Source of the DNA: an uncultured Erythrobacter sp.
GTDB lineage: Bacteria > Pseudomonadota > Alphaproteobacteria > Sphingomonadales > Sphingomonadaceae
Direction of reading: 5' to 3'
DNA length: 64,000 bases
NCBI GenBank assembly: GCA_947495555.1
Contig: CANLZI010000001.1
Location: forward strand, 906,861 to 970,860
In this document: positions 54,253 to 63,253 of the stretch, one piece after another
How positions within the stretch are numbered: the stretch's first letter is position 1
Layout: each line of letters opens with the position of its first letter
The notes under the pieces: generated by a model
The model's database searches: none
Told to the model about the DNA's origin: nothing
Seen by the model: the letters and a program-made list of their open reading frames with translations, nothing else
Position numbers and translations under genes: made by a program

Positions 54253-56918
54253 TTGATCCGCTTAACCCTGAGATACAGCCTCAGCTCTGGTCGGCCATTG
54301 GGGCCAATTACCCATGTTGTGGTGTGCGACTTGTTCGGCGCCAGACCAGATCCCTGCATCGGCGTGGAGTTCAGCGACCGTTTGTCGGTTCTAATCTTGC
54401 CTCGCGCTGCGCCTTCATACTGCCAAGCGAAATCAATGCTCAGCTTGTATTGCTTCATCTGGGCACGCGTGCCGCGCAGCACCAGCAGACCAGGTGTGTT
54501 GTCAGAGATCGCATAGTCATAAGTCGATTTGTTGGTCTTCTTCCATTTGCAAGCCACCCGCAGCTTTTTCTGCTGAGCAAAGCCCGGCCGGTGCCCCGTG
54601 CCCGAGATCGTAACATTGCCCGAAGCTGCATTGGTCGTGCCTGGGCCCGGCTTTGTGCAGTTCATTTGCCGCACATAGACATGCCATTCCTCAATCGGTT
54701 CAACCTTTTCTGGCTCAGGATCAGGCTCAACCGGTGCCGGGGTCCAGGAGACTTTGGAGATCAGGCGTTCATTGCTGAGCGGTCTGGTTTGGCCTGCTAG
54801 ATAGCCATTGATGGCCTGCGCCAATTCCGCCCGAACCCGCGTATAAACATCGGGTTGATCGGGGAAGTTGATCGGATTGAGCAATTCATCAAGAGGCCTG
54901 AGATCGAGCAGGATAGGCGCAACGCGGTCCCCGCGCGAATAACCGCCCGAATCCCACGATCCATTTCCGCCCACTGCGACAAATCGCCCACCTTCATTGC
55001 CGATTTCGCCGGCGGTGCGGGTACCGACACTGCTCATCCCTTCATTGAACCCGCCGATGGAACTGCCCACCACCTGCACCTCGGCTTCGAACCGGTTGCC
55101 CTCGGTTTCGGTCAAGGCTTGCGAGAACACTTCGGTTGAGATGTCACGCGTCATCTTGGCATTGGCGCCATAGGTGACGGCATAGGCGTAATGCGTGCCG
55201 AAGCGGTCGATCAATTGCCGATAACTGCCTTCTTCCTGCGCATCGCCAATGGCGGTGAGGAAATCGGACGACAATTTGGTGTCGGCATGCTCGGCAATGA
55301 TCGCATAGCTTTTGGCACGAGAGTAACCCACCACCTGCGCCAGCGTGTTGTTCTGCCGCATCGTCGCCATGGAAGATTTGGTGCTGGAATATCCCACGCT
55401 AAAGCCAGTGTCGGCGACCTGGCCAGTACCGGGTATAAAGGCCAAAACCGAATTTACAGCGCCCGAAACGCTGTACACCGCATTGACACCAAAGCTGTTG
55501 CTGTTGGCGTTTTGCAGCTCTCGCTCGCTCGACACACTCGTCCGGCGATAGACATTGCCCTGCAGTGTATCGTTGCGCAGTGTGAAGCCCAACGGAACCG
55601 CATACTTTTCCTGGATGCGATATTCGTCGCGACCGCGGCGAGCGAAAACCTCTCCATTGTTATTGTTCATCAGCAGAAACGGATCCTGCGTCAGAACATT
55701 GTAGCCTTTCAGATTGGCGGCGAAATTGTCGGTTTGATACTGGATGACAAACACGTCATCGATCGACAAATCGCTCTCCACCAATGGCTCTGGCCGCAGA
55801 AATTGGCGATTGCCGATCCGCAGGCGTAAATCGCCGCCAGAAGTGTAATCCAGCGTCAGAGTAGAACCGAGATCAGACTTCCCTTCTGCCTGATAAACTT
55901 TCCTGTCTCGCGTGTTTCCAATCAAATCCGCCACGCTTTGGTCATCTGAGGACACAAAGCGGGTGTAGCGAAGGTCATTGACGCCAGACATGACATACAG
56001 CTCATTCTCTCTGTCGCCGGGCGCAATGAACATCGTTTCAGGCGTGGTGTAATTGCCATGTAGCAATCCTGTCAGCGCGGTGCCCTCAACGTCCCATGCG
56101 CTGCCATCATTGCGCGATGTGTCAAAATTCGCTTCCTGGTTTTGGACCCAAACACCATCGATGCGAGTCCAGCATTCCTTGCCATCGTCTCCAGTTGACG
56201 GAGCCGTCTCAGGGCTTGCGACAGGGGCAAATTGGCGATCGGTAATCCGGTCTCGCGGGTTGGCTGCAGGTGGACGGGCTACTGGCAGCTGATCAAAATT
56301 GTCAGGAATCGGGCAACCTCTGAATGTCTCGCCTACCGGACGGACTTCTCCAAAGGCTTCGCCCAGCGAAGCATAAGAGGCTGTCTGTTGCTCCGCTCCG
56401 CCAGCGGCATAGCGCCCATCGTCCGGGGACGGGTCGCGGCCTGATCCTGGCTGAACGAACATAGGCGGACTGCTGGGTGCTTCGTTAGTGCTGCCGCCAA
56501 CCCGGGTAAGAGTATAGCGCACTGGACCAAACAGGCCGGGCACCGATGCCTCTATCCGGTCGGGCGAGACCACTTTCATGGTCACCTTGCCCATCAAGGG
56601 TAGATCATCGCCAACATATTCGTCGTCGGCCGTCTGGTTGATGTTGCGAATGGTGACCATGTCCGGTTGCACTTTGAACACAAAGGCATGGACCCAGCCT
56701 TCAACCGCATATGCCCGCCCGCCCTCGATGCGGATGATCTTGCCAATCGTATTGACTCGCCAGTCGCCATCGATGGCCATCGGCTGGGTCGCTGGCACGG
56801 CATCCTTATTGGGCAGCAAGGCAGGTACATGAGCTTGCGCCGGTGTGACCGGAGCAATCGCAGGCGCTGCAACCATAGTCGCAGCCGCCAGTGCAAGCAG
56901 GGGCCTTGTGATGATCAC
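54249..56918 (-). CDS. Exported MACPF (perforin-like) domain protein
   Basis: An 889-residue protein with a signal peptide (about 1-29, ending TPAQAH). An N-terminal domain (about 47-140) is shared with the upstream gene. After a Pro/Ser-rich linker and a beta-rich region (about 250-400) comes a MACPF domain (about 400-690) with the full signature Y-x6-F-G-T-H-Y at residues 566-577. A Pro/Glu linker and a C-terminal domain (about 750-889) end it. MACPF proteins oligomerise on membranes and form pores; some act as adhesins. It is coupled to genes on both sides. No accessory toxin-secretion system is seen. Confidence 0.9.
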   Translation of the reverse strand: MIITRPLLALAAATMVAAPAIAPVTPAQAHVPALLPNKDAVPATQPMAIDGDWRVNTIGKIIRIEGGRAYAVEGWVHAFVFKVQPDMVTIRNINQTADDEYVGDDLPLMGKVTMKVVSPDRIEASVPGLFGPVRYTLTRVGGSTNEAPSSPPMFVQPGSGRDPSPDDGRYAAGGAEQQTASYASLGEAFGEVRPVGETFRGCPIPDNFDQLPVARPPAANPRDRITDRQFAPVASPETAPSTGDDGKECWTRIDGVWVQNQEANFDTSRNDGSAWDVEGTALTGLLHGNYTTPETMFIAPGDRENELYVMSGVNDLRYTRFVSSDDQSVADLIGNTRDRKVYQAEGKSDLGSTLTLDYTSGGDLRLRIGNRQFLRPEPLVESDLSIDDVFVIQYQTDNFAANLKGYNVLTQDPFLLMNNNNGEVFARRGRDEYRIQEKYAVPLGFTLRNDTLQGNVYRRTSVSSERELQNANSNSFGVNAVYSVSGAVNSVLAFIPGTGQVADTGFSVGYSSTKSSMATMRQNNTLAQVVGYSRAKSYAIIAEHADTKLSSDFLTAIGDAQEEGSYRQLIDRFGTHYAYAVTYGANAKMTRDISTEVFSQALTETEGNRFEAEVQVVGSSIGGFNEGMSSVGTRTAGEIGNEGGRFVAVGGNGSWDSGGYSRGDRVAPILLDLRPLDELLNPINFPDQPDVYTRVRAELAQAINGYLAGQTRPLSNERLISKVSWTPAPVEPDPEPEKVEPIEEWHVYVRQMNCTKPGPGTTNAASGNVTISGTGHRPGFAQQKKLRVACKWKKTNKSTYDYAISDNTPGLLVLRGTRAQMKQYKLSIDFAWQYEGAARGKIRTDKRSLNSTPMQGSGLAPNKSHTTTWVIGPNGRPELRLYLRVKRIK
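55188..55223 (-). other. MACPF signature motif of the perforin-like protein
   Basis: Codons for residues 566-577, YRQLIDRFGTHY. This matches the consensus Y/W-x6-F/Y-G-T-H-F/Y with no deviation and is the main evidence for the family call. Confidence 0.9.
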
Positions 56919-57856
56919 TGAACCCGCTCCATGGTGATGGTGAAGTTCAATGTCGCTTTGCTGCCGGCGACCTGAATGTCATCCCTCAGGCTTTGATTGA
57001 CATCCAGACCAGTGCCAAATGCATTATCCAACAGGTTTGACGTCTTGATGAAACTCGAACGCGGGACCGCAAGGTTTCGATAGGTGCCACGAATTTGCAG
57101 GCCGGAAAATCCGCCAGAACCAGGTGGCACCGTTATTTCGAGCGCACCGGGGCCCCGATTGTAATAGACGTAGCTTTGGCTGCGCTTCCCATTTCTGGTG
57201 CAGAAAACATCAAAATTCCGTTGTTTGGAGACCATCTTCTCTCCGTCGGGATCGGTCATCGCAATCAGCACCTGTCCGCGAAAGCGTTTGCGGGTCAGTT
57301 GCGAGCCTTCGCACTCACCCGCGCTCACATGCAGGCGATAGACATGGTCTTGCTCGACTGGTTCGGGCGGCGGTGGAGCTCCGACCGGGACGTCATCACC
57401 GGGGCCTGGACCAGGTTGGGGTGCTGGCCCTCCGGCATTACTGGTTGGAACCAAGACATATTTGGCTTCACCAAAGGCCCCTTGGACCACACCTTGCAAA
57501 GCTCCGTTGGGCTGGCGGTAAAACTTTACCTTACCCATCATTGGCAGATCGTCTGCCTCAAATTCGTCGGGGCCGGTTTGGCGAAAATTCTGCAAGGTAA
57601 CCATGCCGCGCTTGACCCGGAAGATCAGCGCATGAGTCCATGGGTCAACAACATAAGCGCGTCCGCGATCAATTGTGATACGCTTGTTGATTGTCGAGAC
57701 CATATAGGTGCCATCCGCATCCGTCGCAGCAGTAGGTTCAACACTGTCCGCGGTCGGCAACATCGCAGCCATCTGCGCCTGCGCAGGACTTGCCAGTGCG
57801 ATAGGGCTAGCAACCAACATGGCTGCCAAAATCGATTTCTTGAAAGTGTTTCGCAT
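56915..57856 (-). CDS. Exported paralogue of the MACPF protein ends, without MACPF domain; first gene of the operon
   Basis: A 313-residue protein from the ATG giving MRNTFKKSIL with AAGGGG upstream; the in-frame codons to 57898 lack a site. The signal peptide ends near PAQAQM. Residues about 45-140 align with the MACPF protein N-domain (shared GRAY.V..W.HA..F, MVT..N..QT..DE, DDLP.MGKV). A Pro/Gly linker is followed by a Cys-containing C-terminal domain (EQDHVYRLHV) that seems to match the C-terminal domain starting EEWHVYVRQ in the MACPF protein. Function unknown; a partner or inhibitor of pore assembly is possible. Confidence 0.82.
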   Translation of the reverse strand: MRNTFKKSILAAMLVASPIALASPAQAQMAAMLPTADSVEPTAATDADGTYMVSTINKRITIDRGRAYVVDPWTHALIFRVKRGMVTLQNFRQTGPDEFEADDLPMMGKVKFYRQPNGALQGVVQGAFGEAKYVLVPTSNAGGPAPQPGPGPGDDVPVGAPPPPEPVEQDHVYRLHVSAGECEGSQLTRKRFRGQVLIAMTDPDGEKMVSKQRNFDVFCTRNGKRSQSYVYYNRGPGALEITVPPGSGGFSGLQIRGTYRNLAVPRSSFIKTSNLLDNAFGTGLDVNQSLRDDIQVAGSKATLNFTITMERVQ

Positions 57857-58183
57857 AGCAATTCCCCTTGTCCGGTGCGGCCCAATGCGCCTGAGCACCG
57901 AAGCCGTTTAGAAAATTCGTTAGGCCGAACCGGTGTGAATGAGGTTCCGCTGCCCGATGATGTTGCAAGAGATAACCGAGCCATTGTTGGCTGCCGATGG
58001 GGTGGATCCCCCATCGCGCTAGGCACCGCGCAGGCATGGGCAAAATGGGCTCCAGCAAAGCCGTCACGCGAGCTTTCACACCCGCATGATGCCCAATTTA
58101 CCAAAAGCGCGGATTTGCAAGCGGGCCAGAAACCGATTTAAGACAGTGTCTAAGCAGCTATTTTCAGGGATAATGGCACAATA
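57857..58183. promoter_or_regulatory. Divergent intergenic region between the MACPF operon and the response regulator/kinase pair
   Basis: 327 bases with no convincing gene; small frames here are shadows of the flanks. It must hold the promoters of both operons. It contains a perfect inverted repeat CGATGGGG-TGGATC-CCCCATCG at 57995-58016, roughly central, without a T-run. It may be an operator or hairpin. No clear -35/-10 pair was recognised. Confidence 0.6.
57995..58016. repeat. Perfect 8-bp inverted repeat in the divergent promoter region
   Basis: Arms CGATGGGG (57995-58002) and CCCCATCG (58009-58016) with a 6-base loop. Location between two divergent operons suggests a regulator-binding site, but a structural hairpin is as likely. 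Confidence 0.55.
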
Positions 58184-58816
58184 ATGGCTTCTACCCGCGC
58201 AATCATCGCCGACGATCATGCCATCGTGCGCAATTCGCTTGCGGCCATTCTGGATGAACTTGGCGATGTAGAGGTGGTGGCGCAGGCCGAAAACGGGCTT
58301 GAGACCATTGCGCTGGTCAAACAACATTTGCCGGACCTTCTGTTGCTGGATGCCGCCATGCCGCTGGCCCGCGGAGTAGAGGTTTATGGCGAGGCGCGGC
58401 GATGGTCGCCAGACACACGCATAATAGTGGTGACTGGCTTTACCGGCACATCCATGTTGGCCGATTGGCTGTCAGCCGGTGTCGATGGGCTATTTTTGAA
58501 AAGCGCCGATCCCGAAGAAATGAAAACCGGCTTTTCGCAAGTGATTGCGGGCGGCAAATTTGTCTCCCAAGCGGTGGCGGACAAGCTGGCGGCTGAACCC
58601 GAACGAGAGCCTTTGACCGACCGCGAGCGCGAGGTGCTGGCTCTGTTGGCGGCGGGCCATCAAAACGTGGCCATCGGAGAGAAACTGTTCATCAGCCCAA
58701 AAACGGTTGAAAAACACCGCGCCAGCCTGATGGCTAAATTGGGCGTCAATTCGGTTTCTGCGCTACTGACCTATGCCTTGCGAGAGGGATTGCTGGACGA
58801 ACATCGCCAGCTATGA
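58184..58816 (+). CDS. NarL/LuxR-family response regulator
   Basis: A 210-residue regulator. Acidic pair in AIIADDHAIVR, phospho-acceptor Asp56 (LLLLDAAMP), Thr in VVTGF and Lys in LFLKSAD form an intact receiver. The LuxR HTH is at about 145-205 (LTDREREVLALLAAGHQNVAIGEKLFISPKTVEKHRASLMAKL). Its stop overlaps the sensor kinase start (ATGA). It diverges from the MACPF operon and is the natural candidate for its activator. Confidence 0.93.
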   Translation: MASTRAIIADDHAIVRNSLAAILDELGDVEVVAQAENGLETIALVKQHLPDLLLLDAAMPLARGVEVYGEARRWSPDTRIIVVTGFTGTSMLADWLSAGVDGLFLKSADPEEMKTGFSQVIAGGKFVSQAVADKLAAEPEREPLTDREREVLALLAAGHQNVAIGEKLFISPKTVEKHRASLMAKLGVNSVSALLTYALREGLLDEHRQL

Positions 58817-60942
58817 TTTTTGCAGCCAAACCAGCGCGCGCAAACCGATGGGGTATCTGCCCCATGTTGATCGATCCGGCGCTGGCCTACCCCCTTGCCA
58901 TGATCAAGCGAACTGCCCTTCAATTCCGGGCCGCATTGTGGCGGTTATTTGCTGGCATGCTCGCATTGTTTGCAGCATGTGGCGCACCCTTGGCGGCGCA
59001 AAGCGATGGACAAAGCGATGGGTTTAGCGATCTGGCAGCCGTCTCGCTTCCGGTCGGCAATAATCATTCTCAGCCTTTTGCAGATCTTCGTTATCTCATC
59101 ATCGACATGCCGCAACTCGACGCGCTGCTTGATCCTCAGGCGGCTTTGGACAGGCGCGATGAATTTGAAGCTCTGCGCAGCCCGTGGGTCGATTTTGGGG
59201 ACCGGGATGGCGCCATTTGGTTGCTGATGCGGGTGCGCAATGACAGCGGTCGACCAGGCGAATGGATGGTCGACATCCAGCGCCCCTTCGTCGATCAATT
59301 GCTGGTCCAGAAACTGGCTGCAGACCAGCCGCCGCAAACCCTGTTGAATGTCGACAGCACCACCCATTTCTCAGAGCGTCCGGTGGTCAGCCAATATCTG
59401 GTTGCTCCGCTATGGATGGAGGCAGGCGAGAGCGCCGACATTTTGATCGGGATGCGATCCTCCACCGGCAGCTGGATGCCAGTCACTTTTGCCACGCCGG
59501 AACGCATGCGCACGGCCCATATGCAAGAGGCGCGAACCAATTGGTTGATCAATGGCGCGATGCTTTCCTTGATCATCATCGCCCTGATTATGGGCCGCCT
59601 GGTCGGTTGGCCGCTGGTTATCGCCTTTGCCTGCTATGTCGGTCTGAGCGCGCTGTTTGTGGCCAATAACGAAGGCTATCTTCACCGCTTTGTCTGGCCC
59701 GGATCGATGGGCGCCTATGAACCCGCCAATCTGCTGCTGCTATGCGGCATGATGATTGCGGTGCTGCAATTCGCCAGATTGTTCGCCGGCCTGCGGACGA
59801 ACCGACCCACAGCCAACCGCGCGGTCACGGCCTTGCAACTGGTCTTGGGCTTTGCCGCCGTGGCCAGCGCGATCTGGTGGCAATCCGATGCCGTGCGCTG
59901 GAGCGTGTTCGTGCTCGTTCCATTCGTTGCCCTTGCCTATTTCACCACCGCCATTCTGGCTTGGAGGGATAAGGTGCTGGGCGCCCTTCCCTTCCTGCTC
60001 GGTTCGCTCGCTATTCTGTTTACCGTTGCGACCATCGCCGCAGTCTTGTTGTCACCCGGCAAATTTCCGATGACCGTCGCGCTGGACTATTTCCACGCAA
60101 CCGTCCTGTTCGAAAGTCTGGCGTTTCTGGTCGCCATATTGGTCAGAATGCTGGCCATCCAGAAAGAGCTGAACCGGTCGCTGCAGGCAGAAGTTTCCAG
60201 CTCCAACGAGAAGCTGAGGCTGGCCGAAAACCTTCGGGAAAGCCGCGACCGATATGATCAGGCGCGCAACCGCGCCGATGGCCTGCGCGCCAAATTGGCC
60301 TCTACCTCGCATGATTTGCAGCAACCCTTGATATCCTTGCGTCAAGAACTGGCAGAGATATCCGCCCGCGACCCAGAGGCCGCCGCCAATTTGCAAGCCG
60401 CCTTGACCTATATCGAAGGTGTAACCGAGGCTGGTCTGAGCCACAGCAAGCCTGAATCGGCCGATCATTTGATGGCGGGCGAACAACCCGACAGCGGCGT
60501 TGAGGACTTCCCCATCTCGGCTGTTCTGGCCAATTGCGATGCCATGTTCCGTGCAGAGGCCGAGAGCAAAGGCACGCAAATGACGGTTAGGCCATCGCAA
60601 TCCATCGTGCGCACCGAACCCATTGAGCTGATGCGCGCAGTGAGCAATCTGATCTCCAACGCGCTCAAACATGGGCATGCCAGCAAGCTGTTGATCGGCT
60701 CGCAAAACCGCCGCGACCATATTGTGTTGCGGGTGATCGATAATGGCGTTGGCATGAGCGAGGATCAGCTTGCCGAAGCGACCCGTGCCTATGCCAAGGG
60801 TGATGGCAGCGATGGTCATGGACTTGGTCTGCATCTGGTCAACCGCTTTGGCGGGCGGCCGGGCCACCGGCTGTCGATGCAATCATCCCCCGACAAAGGC
60901 ACCTGCATCACAATCCGCATTCCCAAAGGCGATAGCGGTTGA
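58813..60942 (+). CDS. Sensor histidine kinase with 7TMR-DISM periplasmic and membrane module
   Basis: A 709-residue kinase. An N-terminal signal or first helix (about 40-62), a periplasmic 7TMR-DISMED2-like beta domain (about 75-230), seven helices (about 245-450), a coiled stretch, then HisKA with His500 (STSHDLQQP) and HATPase with NLISNALKHG, VIDNGVGM and GHGLGLHLV. DISM-type extracellular domains are carbohydrate-binding-like folds, so a glycan or small ligand may be sensed. The start is coupled to the regulator; internal ATGs at 58864 and 58900 are alternatives. Confidence 0.9.
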   Translation: MIFAAKPARANRWGICPMLIDPALAYPLAMIKRTALQFRAALWRLFAGMLALFAACGAPLAAQSDGQSDGFSDLAAVSLPVGNNHSQPFADLRYLIIDMPQLDALLDPQAALDRRDEFEALRSPWVDFGDRDGAIWLLMRVRNDSGRPGEWMVDIQRPFVDQLLVQKLAADQPPQTLLNVDSTTHFSERPVVSQYLVAPLWMEAGESADILIGMRSSTGSWMPVTFATPERMRTAHMQEARTNWLINGAMLSLIIIALIMGRLVGWPLVIAFACYVGLSALFVANNEGYLHRFVWPGSMGAYEPANLLLLCGMMIAVLQFARLFAGLRTNRPTANRAVTALQLVLGFAAVASAIWWQSDAVRWSVFVLVPFVALAYFTTAILAWRDKVLGALPFLLGSLAILFTVATIAAVLLSPGKFPMTVALDYFHATVLFESLAFLVAILVRMLAIQKELNRSLQAEVSSSNEKLRLAENLRESRDRYDQARNRADGLRAKLASTSHDLQQPLISLRQELAEISARDPEAAANLQAALTYIEGVTEAGLSHSKPESADHLMAGEQPDSGVEDFPISAVLANCDAMFRAEAESKGTQMTVRPSQSIVRTEPIELMRAVSNLISNALKHGHASKLLIGSQNRRDHIVLRVIDNGVGMSEDQLAEATRAYAKGDGSDGHGLGLHLVNRFGGRPGHRLSMQSSPDKGTCITIRIPKGDSG

Positions 60943-60948
60943 TCGCAT

Positions 60949-60964
60949 TGGGGTTTCAACCCCA
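60949..60964 (+). terminator. Short hairpin after the sensor kinase gene
   Basis: TGGGGTT-TC-AACCCCA, a perfect inverted repeat 7 bases past the kinase stop. No T-run, so it may be a weak terminator or a processing signal. Confidence 0.4.
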
Positions 60965-61012
60965 TGGCAATTGCACCTGGTGGACTCCATTCCTGTATGA
61001 AAGGAGCCACTC

Positions 61013-61582
61013 ATGCGAACCTCCATCACTTGTCCGAAACGGATTATCAATTTGGTATGCATCGCTGCATTGGCGATGGCTTGCGCCCCTGCCACGCATG
61101 TAGCTGAAACCTCCACCACGCTGGGCAATGCGGTTGATTGCAAGGCTGATGAAGAGCTAGTCTTCGCTGGAGACGTCGAGGATGATTTTGGACTGAGCAT
61201 AACGGTATGCCTAATGCCGGGCACCGACCCGCACGAGCCGACAGTGACCATCATCTATTCCGGCGAAGGCGGCACCCGTTCGGTTTCGTGCAAACCCTCG
61301 GAATGTTCGGGCTTCATCGATTTCACCCATTATGTGCGACCGCGCTTCACCATCCTCGCTCTTACCTGGCGTGACGAAAACGGCGAGCAGCGCCTGGTCG
61401 AAACATTCGATGCCCAAGCGCTGGACAGCGATCCGATCCACTCCGTCAGCCATTCATGGGCCACGCCACCGATGCAGGGCCAGACTGACGGGAACCAGGA
61501 CGAGCCACCGCTAAGCTACCAAGTGGTACCGCAAACACAGCCACTCTCCATGCTGAGGCTGGACGGAATTCTCGCGCGCTAG
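61013..61582 (+). CDS. Hypothetical lipoprotein
   Basis: A 189-residue protein with a lipoprotein signal (IAALAMAC, Cys at about 24). The body has several Cys (VDCKADEE, TVCLMPG, VSCKPSECSGF) and beta-rich stretches, and the C-terminus is Gln/Pro-rich. AAAGGAG lies about 7 bases before the ATG. No family recognised. Its position after the kinase could tie it to the MACPF locus, but the intervening hairpin and its own ribosome-binding site leave that open. Confidence 0.7.
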   Translation: MRTSITCPKRIINLVCIAALAMACAPATHVAETSTTLGNAVDCKADEELVFAGDVEDDFGLSITVCLMPGTDPHEPTVTIIYSGEGGTRSVSCKPSECSGFIDFTHYVRPRFTILALTWRDENGEQRLVETFDAQALDSDPIHSVSHSWATPPMQGQTDGNQDEPPLSYQVVPQTQPLSMLRLDGILAR

Positions 61583-61760
61583 GCCTCCCGGGTACCCATC
61601 CTTACTGGCACATCTGGCATTGCCACCAGCGGCACAATCCTCCAACGCGAACCTACCATGGTCCAGTTGCATATGCGGCTGGCCAATCAATCTTGCCGAA
61701 CCCAATCAAGTAAAGTTAGAAGCCACGCCAAAGCCGACCGCCGAAAGGGTCAGTTACCCA

Positions 61761-63023
61761 ATGCAACAATCGACGGATCACGTGCCAGACCAGGCCACAG
61801 GTCTTCCCTCAGCCGAAACGGGCCGCTGGTTGTTGCTGGCAATGGTCAGCCTGGTGTTCTTTGTGACCACCGGCGGCACATTCTCGTCGCTGGGTGTGTT
61901 GCTGCCTGCCATGGTCGGTGAATTACAGTGGAGTTGGACCGAGGCTGGCCTTGGCTTCACGGTGCTTGCGCTGTTTACTGGGCTTTCCAGCACATTTCCT
62001 GCGACCATTATCAAATGGTTCGGGATCAAAGCCCCCTATCTGGCTGGCGGGATCATGCTGGCGTCTGGCTTTTTCATCCTGTCGATCACGCAGTCGGTCG
62101 CGATTTACCTGTGCGGGGCTGGCTTGGTCGGGCTCGGTTATAGTCTGACGGGTGCGGTGCCAGCGGTTACAATCCTGAGCAGTTGGTTCAGCGAGAAGCG
62201 ATCTTTGGCGATTGGCGTCTTCTTCACATTTGGTGCCTTGGGCAGCGTATGCGCGCCTTTGATCGCCAATTATGTGCTGAGTGCTGACATGTCCTGGCGG
62301 CTCTATTGGCAAGCAATGGCCGCAATAACTGGTGGCCTGTCGCTGGTGCTGGCCGTCGCCGCAGTCCTGAGGGCCAAACCGAAGCCAGAACCGGACAATG
62401 AAGCCGCCATGTTGGAGGATGAAAGCCAGAATTGGACCTTTGGTGAAGTGCTGCGCAATTACCAATATCATGTCATCACATTGGCGGTGACGATTACCTT
62501 GCTAGGCACATTGACGATGAACACCTGGCAAGTGACCCATCTGCAAAATCTGGGTGTTTCAGCGACGATTGCGGCCAGCGCGCTCAGCATGCATGCCCTG
62601 TTCAACGCGGCATCGCGGATTGGTGGGGGGCTGATTATCGACCGCGTGGGTGCCAAGCTGATGTTCTGCTTTGGCTTGGTTTCAGGCGTCATCGGCATGT
62701 TCGCCCTGTCCATTGCAGACAGCTATCCCTTGATCCTGATCTTTGCGATTGGCGATGGGATTTGCTTTGGCATCGTAACCTTTGCCAGCTCGATCCTACT
62801 GCTGGAATATTTCGGCGCGAGAAACAATCCGATGATCCTGGGCTTCCAAAATCTGGTCACAACACTGGCCATGGTCGGTCCGGTTATGGCCGGCGGCATG
62901 GCGGATCGGATTGGCGGATTTACCGAGGTGTTCATGATTGCCAGCGGGCTGATGTTTATTGTCTTTTTGCTGAGCTTGACCATGAAAAAGCCTGTCCGTC
63001 CCTCTATCCGCGACGCCGCCTAA
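61761..63023 (+). CDS. MFS transporter (monocarboxylate/OFA-like)
   Basis: A 420-residue transporter from the ATG giving MQQSTDHV; the longer frame to 61620 adds a Pro/Cys-rich leader with no support. Twelve helices, with a GLGYSLTGAVPAVTILSSWF stretch and central charged loop (KPKPEPDNEAAMLEDE) typical of the monocarboxylate/oxalate-formate branch. The following TonB receptor suggests uptake of the same compound, such as a siderophore or organic acid, as inference. Confidence 0.85.
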   Translation: MQQSTDHVPDQATGLPSAETGRWLLLAMVSLVFFVTTGGTFSSLGVLLPAMVGELQWSWTEAGLGFTVLALFTGLSSTFPATIIKWFGIKAPYLAGGIMLASGFFILSITQSVAIYLCGAGLVGLGYSLTGAVPAVTILSSWFSEKRSLAIGVFFTFGALGSVCAPLIANYVLSADMSWRLYWQAMAAITGGLSLVLAVAAVLRAKPKPEPDNEAAMLEDESQNWTFGEVLRNYQYHVITLAVTITLLGTLTMNTWQVTHLQNLGVSATIAASALSMHALFNAASRIGGGLIIDRVGAKLMFCFGLVSGVIGMFALSIADSYPLILIFAIGDGICFGIVTFASSILLLEYFGARNNPMILGFQNLVTTLAMVGPVMAGGMADRIGGFTEVFMIASGLMFIVFLLSLTMKKPVRPSIRDAA

Positions 63024-63052
63024 CTCTACAAATCTCAGGAATATTGGCAGAT

Positions 63053-63105
63053 GTTCCGTAACGGAACCTTCGCCAAGTCATTTGAGCCCCATCAACTTTG
63101 GGGCT
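63053..63105 (+). promoter_or_regulatory. Dyad and terminator-like hairpin between the MFS gene and the TonB receptor
   Basis: GTTCCG-TAA-CGGAAC (63053-63067) is a perfect dyad of operator type. It is followed by AGCCCCA / TGGGGCT (63085-63091 and 63099-63105), a 7-bp hairpin with 7-base loop that could end the MFS transcript. The rest of the 230-base gap is AT-richer before the receptor start and probably holds its promoter. Confidence 0.5.
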
Positions 63106-63253
63106 TGTGTGAGCAAAATTCGATCCTAATTCGAGACTGAAACTTGGATGTTTGCGCCCCCAAGGGGACTTGAGATCAGCGCCGATTAATCCAAAACAAC
63201 AAAAAATATCGGTATGGATCGGTCATGGCCCGGTCCCAGCCGCAGGGGTCGCA

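Noticed and set aside
52817-57856. Contact-dependent or type VI toxin locus
   Set aside because: No VgrG, Hcp, PAAR, two-partner secretion or polymorphic-toxin repeats are present; the proteins have ordinary signal peptides, so a plain Sec-exported system fits better.
57095-58141. 348-residue plus-strand frame crossing the first MACPF-operon gene into the intergenic region
   Set aside because: Most of it is antisense to the exported paralogue, and its Trp/Arg/His-rich sequence has no recognisable fold or signal.
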